From NCBI RefSeq assembly GCF_016591715.1, contig NZ_AP024109.1:3906001-3970000 (forward strand): a stretch of 64,000 nucleotides of DNA, read 5' to 3'. Below the pieces are notes generated by a model. The model searched no databases and was not told where the DNA came from. It saw only the letters and a list, made by a program, of their open reading frames with translations. The stretch's first letter is position 1; every line of letters begins with the position of its first letter. This document shows, piece after piece, positions 16,374-25,600 of this stretch. This DNA comes from Mesorhizobium sp. J8 (GTDB lineage: Bacteria; Pseudomonadota; Alphaproteobacteria; Rhizobiales; Rhizobiaceae). The translations under genes and the position numbers were made by a program.

Positions 16374-16751
16374 ATGCAACGTCCAGTCGCGGCCGCGGCG
16401 GCGGCCGAAAACGCCGTCATCACCAAAGCCACGCTGCGCGCGGCCGACATGCTCGACATCACCGCAAGGACGCTCGCTTTGGTCATCGGTGTGTCGGAGG
16501 CAACGATCTCGCGCATGCGCCGGCAGGAATTCCTGCTTGAACGCGGCACCAAGCCGTTCGAGCTGGCGGTGCTGTTCGTCCGCCTGTTCCGCTCGCTCGA
16601 CGCTATCGTCGGCGGAGACGAGACCGTTGCCCGGGCGTGGCTGAAGAACCCCAACACCACGCTCGACGGCACGCCGCTCGAAAAAATCCTGACGATTGCC
16701 GGACTTGTCGATGTCATTGCCTACCTGGACTCCCGGCGCGCTCTCGTCTGA
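16374..16751 (+). CDS. Xre/MbcA/ParS-type antitoxin
   Basis: A 125-residue antitoxin of the RES/Xre class. A helix-turn-helix part (about residues 28-50, MLDITARTLALVIGVSEATI) would bind its own promoter. The C-terminal DUF2384 toxin-binding domain (about 70-125) has the marks AWLKNPNTTLDGTPLEKI and GLVDVIAYLDSR. In the known complexes this domain covers the NAD+ pocket of the RES toxin. The toxin gene overlaps its 3' end by 41 bp in another frame, so translation is probably coupled. Confidence 0.9.
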   Translation: MQRPVAAAAAAENAVITKATLRAADMLDITARTLALVIGVSEATISRMRRQEFLLERGTKPFELAVLFVRLFRSLDAIVGGDETVARAWLKNPNTTLDGTPLEKILTIAGLVDVIAYLDSRRALV

Positions 16752-17478
16752 GGCCGTCAGGCTCGAAGGCAAGTACTGGCGCATGGTCGAGGCGCAGCAC
16801 CGCGTCTCGACCCTCAAGCTCGTCGACACGCTCGACGAGCAGTCGCTGCTGGAAGACCTCATCGAGGACACCAAGCCGCATATCCCGCTGGAATGCCGCC
16901 ACCTCCACTACCTTCTGGCGACGCCTTTTCGCTATGGGTCGGTCTATCCATACGGCTCGCGCTTCCGCCGCGCCGGCAAAACCAAAGGTGTTTACTATGC
17001 GGCCGAGACGGTGCTGACGGCAGTGGCGGAAATGGCCTTCTATCGCTTGCTGTTCTTCGCGGAATCGCCGGCGACGCCATGGCCGAACGACGCCGCGGAA
17101 TACACGGCCTTCGCCGCCGCGATAAAATGCGACCGCGCGATCGACCTGACGCGGCCGCCGCTCGATCGCGACGAGAAGGCCTGGACCCAGCCCACCGATT
17201 ACACCGCCTGCCAGGCGATCGCCGATGTCGCGCGCGAAGCCGAAATGCAGGCGATCCGCTATCGCTCGGTGCGCGATCCGAAAGGCGCCAACATCGCCCT
17301 GCTGACCTGCAAGGGCTTTGCCAAGGCCAGACCGCTGGAGCCGCAGACCTGGCGCATCCGGATCGGCTCCTTCGGCCTGCAGGCGATCAGCGAATTCCCG
17401 GAGAAGAGGCTGGAATTCTCACGCGCCGCCTTTTCCGATCCACGACTGGCCGGCATGCGCTGGCAGCGCAGCCACTGA
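16711..17478 (+). CDS. RES-domain toxin (NAD+-degrading)
   Basis: A 255-residue toxin. RES proteins such as MbcT break down NAD+ (phosphorolysis or hydrolysis) and stop growth when freed from their antitoxin. The name-giving residues are visible: Arg in YGSRFRRAGKTKGVYYAAE, Glu in VLTAVAEMAFYRLLFF and Ser in RYRSVRDPKGANIALLT. It is longer than many RES toxins, with an extra N-terminal helical part of about 60 residues. The ATG at 16711 is preferred over a TTG at 16696. It overlaps the antitoxin gene by 41 bp. Confidence 0.9.
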   Translation: MSLPTWTPGALSSEAVRLEGKYWRMVEAQHRVSTLKLVDTLDEQSLLEDLIEDTKPHIPLECRHLHYLLATPFRYGSVYPYGSRFRRAGKTKGVYYAAETVLTAVAEMAFYRLLFFAESPATPWPNDAAEYTAFAAAIKCDRAIDLTRPPLDRDEKAWTQPTDYTACQAIADVAREAEMQAIRYRSVRDPKGANIALLTCKGFAKARPLEPQTWRIRIGSFGLQAISEFPEKRLEFSRAAFSDPRLAGMRWQRSH

Positions 17479-17520
17479 ACTCGGAAAACGCTATCGAGAT
17501 CCAGGGCGAGCGGGCAGCAG

Positions 17521-18225
17521 CTACGCCAAAATGTTGACCGCCCGCGCCGCCACCAGCGCGATCGTCAGCAGCGAGATCATCGCTTCGGCCATCATCAGGA
17601 GCTTCGCGCGCTGCGTGAGCGGCAGAGTGTCGGTCGGCGAGAACGCCGTGGCGTTGGTGAAGGCCAGGAAGACATAGTCGACGAAGCCCGGCAGCCACCC
17701 CTGTATCTCGCGATCGGGCAACGTCATTTGCGGGAACAGGAAGTCGGCCTGCGCGCGCTTGACGAGGCCGCAGGTCGGCGGACCGCCGCGGTCGGTGCTC
17801 CAGAACCACAGCGCAAAGACAATCACATTGGTGACCCAGATGTTGAGCGCATCGACGAGCAGCGTGGTGCCGGCGCCAGCATGCCCTTCCAGCAGCGCCC
17901 GCACCAGGAAGACCAGCGATCCGCAATTCATGATGCTGATGACGCCGGTCATCACCAATGCCGTGCGGCGGATGTAGAGGCGCAATCGACCGATCGTGTA
18001 CCAATGCTCATGGTCCACGGCCTTTTGCGTCTGCATCTGCGTCCAGGCCGTTGCCACCGACAAGGGCATGAGGAGTGCGGCTTCGATTGTTGGTGCCAGC
18101 CAGCGCGGACCGAAGGACAGGTTGTTGATGACCAGCAGCTGCAGGCAGATGATCACGAGCACCGCCGCGCGCGCCGACCAGAAGTCGAGCCCACGGTGAT
18201 GGATGACGGCGTGCTGGTGACGCAT
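17521..18225 (-). CDS. multi-pass membrane protein with channel-like C-terminus
   Basis: A 234-residue inner-membrane protein with about five or six hydrophobic segments (near residues 19-38, 45-60, 88-112, 122-143, 170-185 and 208-232). The last part, DYVFLAFTNATAFSPTD then a helix rich in A/L/M/V, is arranged like the pore loop and inner helix of a two-TM potassium channel, but the TVGYGD selectivity motif is replaced by FTNATAF. I know similar unnamed membrane proteins in rhizobia; no function is established. It converges on the RES toxin gene (42-bp gap). It could be a non-selective channel or an unrelated membrane protein. Confidence 0.6.
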   Translation of the reverse strand: MRHQHAVIHHRGLDFWSARAAVLVIICLQLLVINNLSFGPRWLAPTIEAALLMPLSVATAWTQMQTQKAVDHEHWYTIGRLRLYIRRTALVMTGVISIMNCGSLVFLVRALLEGHAGAGTTLLVDALNIWVTNVIVFALWFWSTDRGGPPTCGLVKRAQADFLFPQMTLPDREIQGWLPGFVDYVFLAFTNATAFSPTDTLPLTQRAKLLMMAEAMISLLTIALVAARAVNILA

Positions 18226-18243
18226 GGAGGCACCTGAGTGGCT

Positions 18244-18292
18244 GGAGCATGATCCAGAAATGTGTGGAGCGGTTTTCGGAAGGCATCATGCC
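18244..18292 (+). repeat. short palindromic repeat, GCATGAT family
   Basis: GCATGAT (18247-18253) and ATCATGC (18285-18291) flank a core GAGCGGTTTTCGGA. The layout (GAGCATGATCC...AAATGTG...CGGTTTTCGG...ATCATGC) matches a repeat widespread in rhizobial intergenic DNA and related to the copy at 43479. Confidence 0.6.
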
Positions 18293-18479
18293 CTGCCCCT
18301 GGAACCGCGGCGCTCCGGACGGCCAGCCGGCTCCGGCAACGATCGACTGGCCGGCTTGCCGGAGCGCCGGCGATGGGTTCCATCGCAATCTTGGTTTTAC
18401 AATGTTGCGGAAGAATACATTTTCGTAAGCTTTTGCTATCGGACTGTTCAGCAATCCACCGGTGTGATTTTAGGCCCGC

Positions 18480-20054
18480 ATGTCGAGAACCAGCGAATCC
18501 GCTCAACTTTGGCCGGCAGCGGCGGAGGGCAATCTGTCTTCGCGCTGGAAGAGCCTGGTTCTGCGCCCATGGCGATTGCTGGCGCTTTTATGCCTGGCCC
18601 AGATCGCTTGCTGGACCGTCATGCCGGCGATCGTCAATGTCGGGCCGCCCCGTGACGTCGTCGAAGGATTCATGTGGGGCCGCGAATGGGTGCTGTTGAC
18701 CTACAAGCACCCGCAGCTCCCGTGCTGGCTGCTCGAGATCAGCCATCTCCTGACCGGCTCCTTCCGCTGGCCGCAATACACGCTCTCGCAACTGATGGTC
18801 TCGACGACGTTCGTCCTGGTCTATCTGCTTGCGCGCGACATCATGGGCTCGACCCGCGCCCTCGCCGCCGTGCTGCTGATGCCCTCGATCTACTTCTTCG
18901 GCTGGCCGACTCCGCAATTCAACCATGACTACGCGCAGATGCCTTTCTGGGCCGGCATATCATGGCTGCTGTGGCGCTCGGCGCGCGACGGACGGCCGGG
19001 CTGGTGGCTCGCTCTCGGCATCGTTTCCGGCCTGGGTCTCTATGCCAAGCTCTCGACGGCTTTGCTGCTTACCTTCGGGGGCATCTGGATCCTGTTCGAC
19101 GCTCGTGCCCGAAGCCGGCTTGCCACCCCGTGGCCATGGCTCGGCCTCGCGGTTTTTCTCGGCGTCGCGGCGCCGCTGGCAGTTGAGCTTGTCCGCCTCG
19201 ACTTCCTGCCGCTGACCTATGCCGCGCATCGCAACGCCTGGGTCCTCGCCAACCGCGCCCGATTTTACTATATCGGCGTTCAGCTTGCCGGGCTCACCGC
19301 TCTTCCCGTCGTGCTCGCTCTGTCCGGCCTGTTGCGACGGCAGCCCAGCCCCGCGCAAGGCCTCTTGCCCGCACACCCAGCTCCCGAGCGGCGCGCGATC
19401 GTCTACCTTGCATGGATGGGCCTGGGGCCGGCGCTCCTGGTCATGGTCGCCTCGCTCTTTACCGGCACCGGCGAGTCCTGGGGCGCGACGATGTACAATC
19501 TCGTCGGGGCCTTGGCGGTCGCGCTGCTGGGCCAGCGGTTAGGCCCCGTGGAATTGCGCCGGTTGACGGTGCTGGCACTGCTTTGCGTGGTCGGCGTATC
19601 GAGCGCCTATGCGGCGAGCCGCTGGACAGGCTGCAATGTCCTCGGCCGCCTGCAGCCGATGTGCTATCCGGCGCGATCGATCTCGCAGACGGCCGAGGCG
19701 ATCTGGCATGAGACGGTGCCAGGACCGCTCGGCATTGTCGGCGGCGAGGACGGCGTGGCCCAGCTTGCCGGGCTGGAAGCGGCGGACCAGCCTTCCATTT
19801 TCACGGTTCTCGACAGGCGCCTTGCCCCCTGGATCACGGACCAGCGCCTGCGCGATCAGGGCATGCTGCTCGTATGGCCCACAGGCTGGAAACTCACACC
19901 GCTGCAGCAGGCATGGATCGCCGGCCTGCCGGTCAAGACCGTGCCATTCGACTGGTCGCTCAAACAGCCGCCGATGGAGATCAGCTTCGCCGTCATTCCG
20001 CCCGGCAGAACCAGTTTCCCGGGCGATCCGCCCGGACCGCCCGATCCGGAATGA
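18480..20054 (+). CDS. GT39/ArnT-like glycosyltransferase
   Basis: A 524-residue inner-membrane protein with 10 or more hydrophobic segments. The PMT/ArnT family moves a sugar from a polyprenyl-phosphate carrier onto lipid A, protein or another periplasmic acceptor. The N-terminal periplasmic loop has the pattern EGFMWGREWVLLTYKHPQLP, equivalent to the DE...HPP motif in which the acidic residue is catalytic. The C-terminal part from about residue 400 is a soluble periplasmic domain. The acceptor is unknown. The Pro-rich end GDPPGPPDPE is unusual. It is transcribed alone and converges on the DAHP synthase gene. Confidence 0.85.
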   Translation: MSRTSESAQLWPAAAEGNLSSRWKSLVLRPWRLLALLCLAQIACWTVMPAIVNVGPPRDVVEGFMWGREWVLLTYKHPQLPCWLLEISHLLTGSFRWPQYTLSQLMVSTTFVLVYLLARDIMGSTRALAAVLLMPSIYFFGWPTPQFNHDYAQMPFWAGISWLLWRSARDGRPGWWLALGIVSGLGLYAKLSTALLLTFGGIWILFDARARSRLATPWPWLGLAVFLGVAAPLAVELVRLDFLPLTYAAHRNAWVLANRARFYYIGVQLAGLTALPVVLALSGLLRRQPSPAQGLLPAHPAPERRAIVYLAWMGLGPALLVMVASLFTGTGESWGATMYNLVGALAVALLGQRLGPVELRRLTVLALLCVVGVSSAYAASRWTGCNVLGRLQPMCYPARSISQTAEAIWHETVPGPLGIVGGEDGVAQLAGLEAADQPSIFTVLDRRLAPWITDQRLRDQGMLLVWPTGWKLTPLQQAWIAGLPVKTVPFDWSLKQPPMEISFAVIPPGRTSFPGDPPGPPDPE

Positions 20055-20087
20055 CCGGCAATCGAACTGCGCCCGTGTGCCCAAATT

Positions 20088-20118
20088 GAAAAAGGCGCCG
20101 GCATTGGTGCCAGCGCCT
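20088..20118 (-). terminator. rho-independent terminator of the DAHP synthase gene
   Basis: On the minus strand AGGCGCTGGC pairs with GCCGGCGCCT (one G-T pair, 6-base loop) and is followed by TTTTTC. It lies 28 bases past the stop codon. Confidence 0.8.
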
Positions 20119-20145
20119 CCGATGAACAAGCCTTGCAAAGCCTTC

Positions 20146-21519
20146 TCAGGCGTTGGCGGCCTGCTTGTGCTGGACCGGGTGGCTCTTCTTGAGCAGGTCC
20201 GAGACCAGGAAGGCAAGCTCGATCGCCTGGTCGGCGTTGAGGCGCGGATCGCAATGGGTGTGGTAGCGGTCCTGCAGGTCCTCCGCCGTGATGGCGCGGG
20301 CGCCGCCCGTGCATTCGGTGACGTTCTTGCCAGTCATCTCGACGTGAATGCCGCCCGGATGCGTGCCCTCGGCGCGATGCACCTCGAAGAAGGTCTGCAC
20401 TTCCTTCAGGATGCGGTCGAACGGCCGCGTCTTGTAGCCGGCCGCCTCGATCGTATTGCCGTGCATCGGGTCGGATGACCACACCACGTTGCGGCCTTCC
20501 TTCTTCACCGCCCGCACCAGCTTCGGCAGGTGCTCGGCAACCTTGTCGGAACCGAAGCGCGCGATCAGCGTCAGCCGGCCCGGCTCGTTCTCCGGATTGA
20601 GCAGATCGATCAGTTCCAGCAAACCATCCGGCGTCAGCGACGGGCCGCATTTCAGGCCGAGCGGATTCTTGATGCCGCGGCAATATTCGACATGCGCATG
20701 GTCCGGCTGGCGGGTGCGGTCGCCGATCCAGATCATATGGCCCGAGGTCGCGTACCAGTCGCCGGAGGTCGAATCGACGCGTGTCAGCGCCTCCTCGTAG
20801 CCAAGCAGCAGCGCCTCGTGGCTGGTGTAGAAATCGGTCTCGCGCAGCGCGAAATTGGTTTCGGAGGTAATGCCCACCGCGCGCATGAAATCCATCGTCT
20901 CGGTGATGCGGTTGGCGAGCAACTCGTATTTCTCGCCTTGCGGGCTGTCGGCGACGAAACCCATCATCCAGCGATGCACATTCTCCAGGCTGGCATAGCC
21001 GCCCTGGGCAAAGGCGCGCAGAAGGTTGAGCGTCGCCGCGGACTGGCGATAAGCCATCTCCTGGCGCGCCGGATCGGGGACGCGCGACTTGGCGTCGAAC
21101 TCGATGCCGTTGATGATGTCGCCGCGATAGCTCGGCAGCGTCACGCCGGCCTTGGTCTCGCTGTCGGACGAGCGCGGCTTGGCGAACTGGCCGGCGACGC
21201 GGCCGACCTTCACCACCGGCTGCGCGCCGGCGAAGGTGAGCACCACCGACATCTGCAGGAAGACGCGGAAGAAGTCGCGGATGTTGTCGGCGCCGTGCTC
21301 GGCGAAGCTCTCGGCGCAGTCGCCGCCCTGGAGAAGGAAGGCTTCTCCGGCGGCGACCGCCGCCAGTTGCTTCTTCAGCTTGCGCGCCTCGCCGGCGAAG
21401 ACCAGCGGCGGATAGGTCGCGAGCCGCGCCTCCGTGGCCTGCAATGCCGCGAGGTCCGGATAGGCCGGCACCTGCTTGATCGGCTTTGCTCTCCACGAAT
21501 TCGGCGACCATTTCGTCAT
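20146..21519 (-). CDS. 3-deoxy-7-phosphoheptulonate synthase, class II
   Basis: A 457-residue cytoplasmic enzyme joining phosphoenolpyruvate and erythrose 4-phosphate, the first step of the shikimate route to aromatic amino acids. Class II (plant-like) features are [19 protein letters not shown] at the N-terminus, [11 protein letters not shown] with the metal-binding Cys, and [15 protein letters not shown] with [19 protein letters not shown] (metal and substrate residues). The length fits. The ATG at 21519 is the family start; an open frame upstream is not coding. The leader carries a partial RIME-like repeat. A clear terminator follows. Confidence 0.96.
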   Translation of the reverse strand: MTKWSPNSWRAKPIKQVPAYPDLAALQATEARLATYPPLVFAGEARKLKKQLAAVAAGEAFLLQGGDCAESFAEHGADNIRDFFRVFLQMSVVLTFAGAQPVVKVGRVAGQFAKPRSSDSETKAGVTLPSYRGDIINGIEFDAKSRVPDPARQEMAYRQSAATLNLLRAFAQGGYASLENVHRWMMGFVADSPQGEKYELLANRITETMDFMRAVGITSETNFALRETDFYTSHEALLLGYEEALTRVDSTSGDWYATSGHMIWIGDRTRQPDHAHVEYCRGIKNPLGLKCGPSLTPDGLLELIDLLNPENEPGRLTLIARFGSDKVAEHLPKLVRAVKKEGRNVVWSSDPMHGNTIEAAGYKTRPFDRILKEVQTFFEVHRAEGTHPGGIHVEMTGKNVTECTGGARAITAEDLQDRYHTHCDPRLNADQAIELAFLVSDLLKKSHPVQHKQAANA

Positions 21520-21540
21520 CGCTGCACCCAAACGCCCTTT

Positions 21541-21593
21541 CGGAGCAACCCCGGGGAAAAGTGAAATTTCCGCCGGAACTGCATCAAACAAAC
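21541..21593 (-). repeat. RIME-like element, partial, in the DAHP synthase leader
   Basis: GGAGCAACCCCGGGGAAAAG and TTTCCGCCGGAACTGC with ATCAAACAAA match in order the parts of the full element at 63068 (AGAGCAATTCCAGGAAAAG, TTTTCCGTCTGGAATTGC, AAAAACAAA). The second palindrome is absent. Confidence 0.55.
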
Positions 21594-21710
21594 CTGCGAG
21601 CGCGCTTGCCCGCCATTCCAGCCTCGATACGAGGTCGCGGCTCCTTACACGAAGCCGACTGCCTATTCTAGCCGGGTTTTTCAGTGGTGGCGAATGCTTC
21701 CGCCGCTTCG

Positions 21711-22142
21711 CTACGCCGCGTCCGCCAGCGCGAGCAGGAACAAGCCCAATCCAACCAACAGGCAAGATGGGCTGTAGAGCAGGCTGTCATATCTGGCGAA
21801 ACGCGTGTTCCTGACCCGCTTGAACAGCCCGAAATATCTCGACCAGCTCAACGCTCTCACCGTGAACACGGCGGCCCAGATGAGAACGGCTGTCTTCAGT
21901 TGCCAGTGCGGCAGCGGCAGGCGGATCTGGCCGGCGAAGCCGAGAAGGAGGAGCAGGACCAGCGCCAAGACCACACCGACCGCCAGGGCGCCGACTGCCG
22001 TCTCCTTCACCGCCGGACCGCCGTCCTCATGCTGAGGCAGTGAAACGTCGGCGCCGATGCGGCCACCCAGACCCCAATAGATATGAAATCCGGCGCCGAG
22101 CAAAAGCACGGCCGAACAGACAGCAACGACCGCCGTTTCCAT
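21711..22142 (-). CDS. DUF3995 membrane protein
   Basis: A 143-residue inner-membrane protein with four hydrophobic segments. The family mark [13 protein letters not shown] lies in the first helix, followed by the usual G/A-rich second helix ([19 protein letters not shown]). The function is unknown. The ATG at 22142 is two bases after the stop of the DUF962/Mpo1-like gene, so the pair is one operon. The longer frame upstream overlaps that gene and is not the start. Confidence 0.82.
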   Translation of the reverse strand: METAVVAVCSAVLLLGAGFHIYWGLGGRIGADVSLPQHEDGGPAVKETAVGALAVGVVLALVLLLLLGFAGQIRLPLPHWQLKTAVLIWAAVFTVRALSWSRYFGLFKRVRNTRFARYDSLLYSPSCLLVGLGLFLLALADAA

Positions 22143-22144
22143 GC

Positions 22145-22477
22145 CTATCCGCCGGCGTCGTTCAGACGATTGATTTGGCGACCAAGACCACCCGTCAGAT
22201 CGAGCGCGAGCATGCGAAGCAGCGCGATGGCGCTCCACAAAGGCCGTTCCGCGAAAGGCTTGTTGCTGTTGTGCTCAAGCAGCGGGTGGGTGAACAGAGC
22301 TGCAAGATAGAAGAATGGGATGATGACCAGAAAGGCCCACCAGACCACGAAGAAGGATGCCGCGACGCCGGCGATCGGCGCGAAGAAAAGGCCCAGATAG
22401 TGGATAAAGCGGGTTGAAGATTTTGAATGGCCGGCAAGGTAGCCGAGCCAGTATTCATCGAAGGTTTGCGGGTTCAT
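22145..22477 (-). CDS. DUF962/Mpo1-like membrane protein
   Basis: A 110-residue protein with the family opening FDEYWLGYLAGHSKSSTRFI, the H-x-x-G motif HYLGLFFAPI, two to three membrane helices and HPLLEHNSNKPF, containing conserved His. Yeast Mpo1 is a 2-hydroxy fatty-acid dioxygenase that uses these His to hold iron; the bacterial members are little studied, so a fatty-acid oxidation role is only suggested. It is upstream of the DUF3995 gene in a two-gene operon. Confidence 0.82.
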   Translation of the reverse strand: MNPQTFDEYWLGYLAGHSKSSTRFIHYLGLFFAPIAGVAASFFVVWWAFLVIIPFFYLAALFTHPLLEHNSNKPFAERPLWSAIALLRMLALDLTGGLGRQINRLNDAGG

Positions 22478-22641
22478 AAGCAGCCTCTGCGGCGACGATT
22501 ACGCCAACCAATTGAAGCTCCCGAGTACAAATACTGCAATGACCCTAATCGTCGCACGTGCTTCAAGTACGAGCGATCTTTGTGCGGTCGGTTACTATTT
22601 CGTTGCAACGACGCCGGCCGTTGCATCAGGCCGGTTCAAGC

Positions 22642-25600
22642 CTATGCGGCCTTGTCGACGAGTCGCGCCAGCTGCGTCATCACCACGGCCGAGCCGGCGA
22701 GCCGCTTCTCCGCATTAGGCCAGTCGCGGATGAAGACGACGCTGTGGTCGGCCCTGATCTTGGCGAGCGAGCCCTGCTCGCCGATGAACTTGACCAGCCC
22801 GACCGGATTGGGGAACTCGCGCTTGCGGAAATGAATGACGACGCCCTTGGGACCGGCGTCGAGCTTCTCGACATTGGCTTTGCGGCAGAGCGCCTTGATG
22901 AAGACGATCTTCAACAAATGCGTCACCTCTTCCGGCAGCGGCCCGAAGCGGTCGATCAGCTCGGCGCCGAAACCGTCGATCTCTTCGGTGGTTTCGAGGT
23001 CGCCCAAGCGCCGGTAGAGCGCCATGCGGAGCTGCAGGTCCGGCACATAGCTCTCCGGGATCATCACGGCCGTGCCGACCGCGATCTGCGGCGACCAGCC
23101 GCCGTCCTGGGCTTCGCCGGTATCCTTCACCTCCGCCACCGCCTCCTCCAGCATCTGCTGGTAGAGCTCGAAACCGACCTCCTTGATATGGCCGGACTGC
23201 TCTTCGCCGAGCAGATTGCCCGCGCCACGGATATCGAGGTCGTGGCTGGCGAGCTGGAAGCCGGCGCCGAGCGTGTCGAGCGATTGCAGCACCTTCAGCC
23301 GCCGCTCGGCCGTGTCGGTGAGCTTGCGGTTGGCCGGCAGCGTGAACAGGGCGTAGGCGCGCACCTTCGAGCGGCCGACGCGGCCACGCAGCTGGTAGAG
23401 CTGCGCCAGGCCGAACATGTCGGCGCGGTGGATGATCAGCGTGTTGGCGGTCGGGATGTCGAGGCCGGATTCGACGATGGTCGTCGACAAAAGCACGTCG
23501 TATTGGCCGTCGTAGAAAGCATTCATGATATCGTCGAGCTCGCCCGGCGGCATCTGGCCGTGAGCGACCGCGACCTTCAGCTCCGGGACAGATTCCCGAA
23601 GGAAATCATGAATTTCAGCCAGATCGCTGATGCGGGGCACGACATAGAAGGAATGGCCGCCGCGATAGCGCTCGCGCAGCAGCGTCTCGCGGATCACCAG
23701 CGGATCGAAGGGCGAGATGAAGGTGCGCACCGCCATGCGGTCGACCGGCGGCGTGGCGATCAGCGACAGCTCGCGCACGCCGGTCAGCGCCAGCTGCAGC
23801 GTGCGCGGAATCGGCGTCGCCGACAGCGTCAGCACATGCACGTCGTTCTTGAGCTCCTTCAGCCGCTCCTTGTGCTTGACGCCGAAATGCTGCTCCTCGT
23901 CGATGATGAGCAGCCCGAGATTCTTGAACGAGATCGAAGATCCGAGCAGCGCATGCGTGCCGACGACGATGTCGACCGTGCCCTCGGCAACGCCTTTCTT
24001 GGTTTCGGCCAGTTCCTTGGAGCCGACGAGGCGCGAGGCCTGCGCGATGCGGATCGGCAGGCCTGAGAAGCGCTGCGAGAAGGTCTTGAAATGCTGGCGC
24101 GAAAGAAGCGTCGTCGGCACCACGACCGCGACCTGGAATCCTTCCATGGCCGCGATGAAGGCGGCGCGCAGCGCCACCTCCGTCTTGCCGAAGCCGACAT
24201 CGCCGCAGACCAACCGGTCCATCGGCTTGCCGGCGCCGAGATCATCCATGACGGCGTCGATCGCCGTCTGCTGGTCGTCGGTTTCCTCATAGGGGAAACG
24301 CGCCGCGAACTCGCCATAAAGCCCCTCGGCCGGGATCATGGCGGGCGCGGAACGCATCTGCCGCTCGGCGGCGATGCGGATCAGTTGCCCGGCCATGTCG
24401 AGCAAGCGCCGCTTCAGCCGCGCCTTGCGCGCCTGCCAGGCGCCGCCGCCCAGCTTGTCGAGCGTCGCTTCGGCCGAATCCGAGCCGTAGCGCGAAAGCA
24501 GCTCGATGTTTTCCACGGGCAGGAACAGCCGGTCGTCGCCCGCATAGTGGATCTCGAGGCAATCATGCGGCGCGCCGACCGCTTCGATGGTGCGCAGGCC
24601 GATGAAGCGGCCGATGCCGTGATCGGCATGGACGACGATGTCGCCGGAAGACAGCGACGATGCCTCGGCGATGAAATCGGAGGCCTTCTTCTTGCGCTTG
24701 GAGCGCCGGATCAGCCTGTCGCCGAGGATATCCTGCTCGGCGACGACGACCAGACCGTCGGTCTCGAAGCCGGATTCGAGCGGCAGCACGGCAAGGCCCG
24801 CCTGCCCCGGCTCGAGCTCTTCGACCTCGGCAAGCGTCGCGACCGGCTTCAGATTGGCGAGATGGTGTTCGGCGAGAATCTGGCCGAGGCGGTCGAGCGA
24901 GCCTTCCGTCCAGCCGGCGACGATGACCCGGCGGCGCGCGGCGCGCTCATCGGCGATATGCTTCACCACGACGTCGAAGACGTTGATGTTGGGGTCGGCG
25001 CGCTCTTCCGCAAAGCTGCGGCCCTGCCGCGAGCCGGCGTGAAAGACCTTCTTGCCTCCGACATCCGGCGCGTCGAACACCGTGAAGTCGATGTCCTCGC
25101 GCGGCCCAAGCGAGGATTTGAGGTTTTCCGGCGACAGGTAAAGCAGATCCGGCGCCACCGGCTTGTAGGGCACGGCGTCCTTCAGCGCGCTCTCGGCCTG
25201 CTTCCGGCGTGCCTCGTAATGATCGAGGATCAGCGTGTGCCGCTCGGCCAGCGCCTCATGCGCCAGGTGGTCGAAGACCACGGGCGCGTCCGGCAGGTAG
25301 TCGAACACCGTCTCCAGCCGCTCGTAGAAGAAGGGCAGCCAGTGCTCCATGCCGGCAAAACGGCGGCCTTCGCTGACCGCCGCATAGAGCGCGTCGTCAC
25401 GTGATGGCGCGCCGAACGCCTCGATATAGGAGCGGCGGAAGCGGCTTATCGTCTCCGGCGTCAGCGCCACCTCGCTCATGGCCTGCAGCGACATCGACTT
25501 GCGCTGTCCGGTGGTGCGCTGTGTCGCTACGTCGAAGACGCGGATCGATTCCAGCGTGTCGCCGAAGAAGTCGAGCCTGAGCGCCTCGCTCCAGCCGGGC

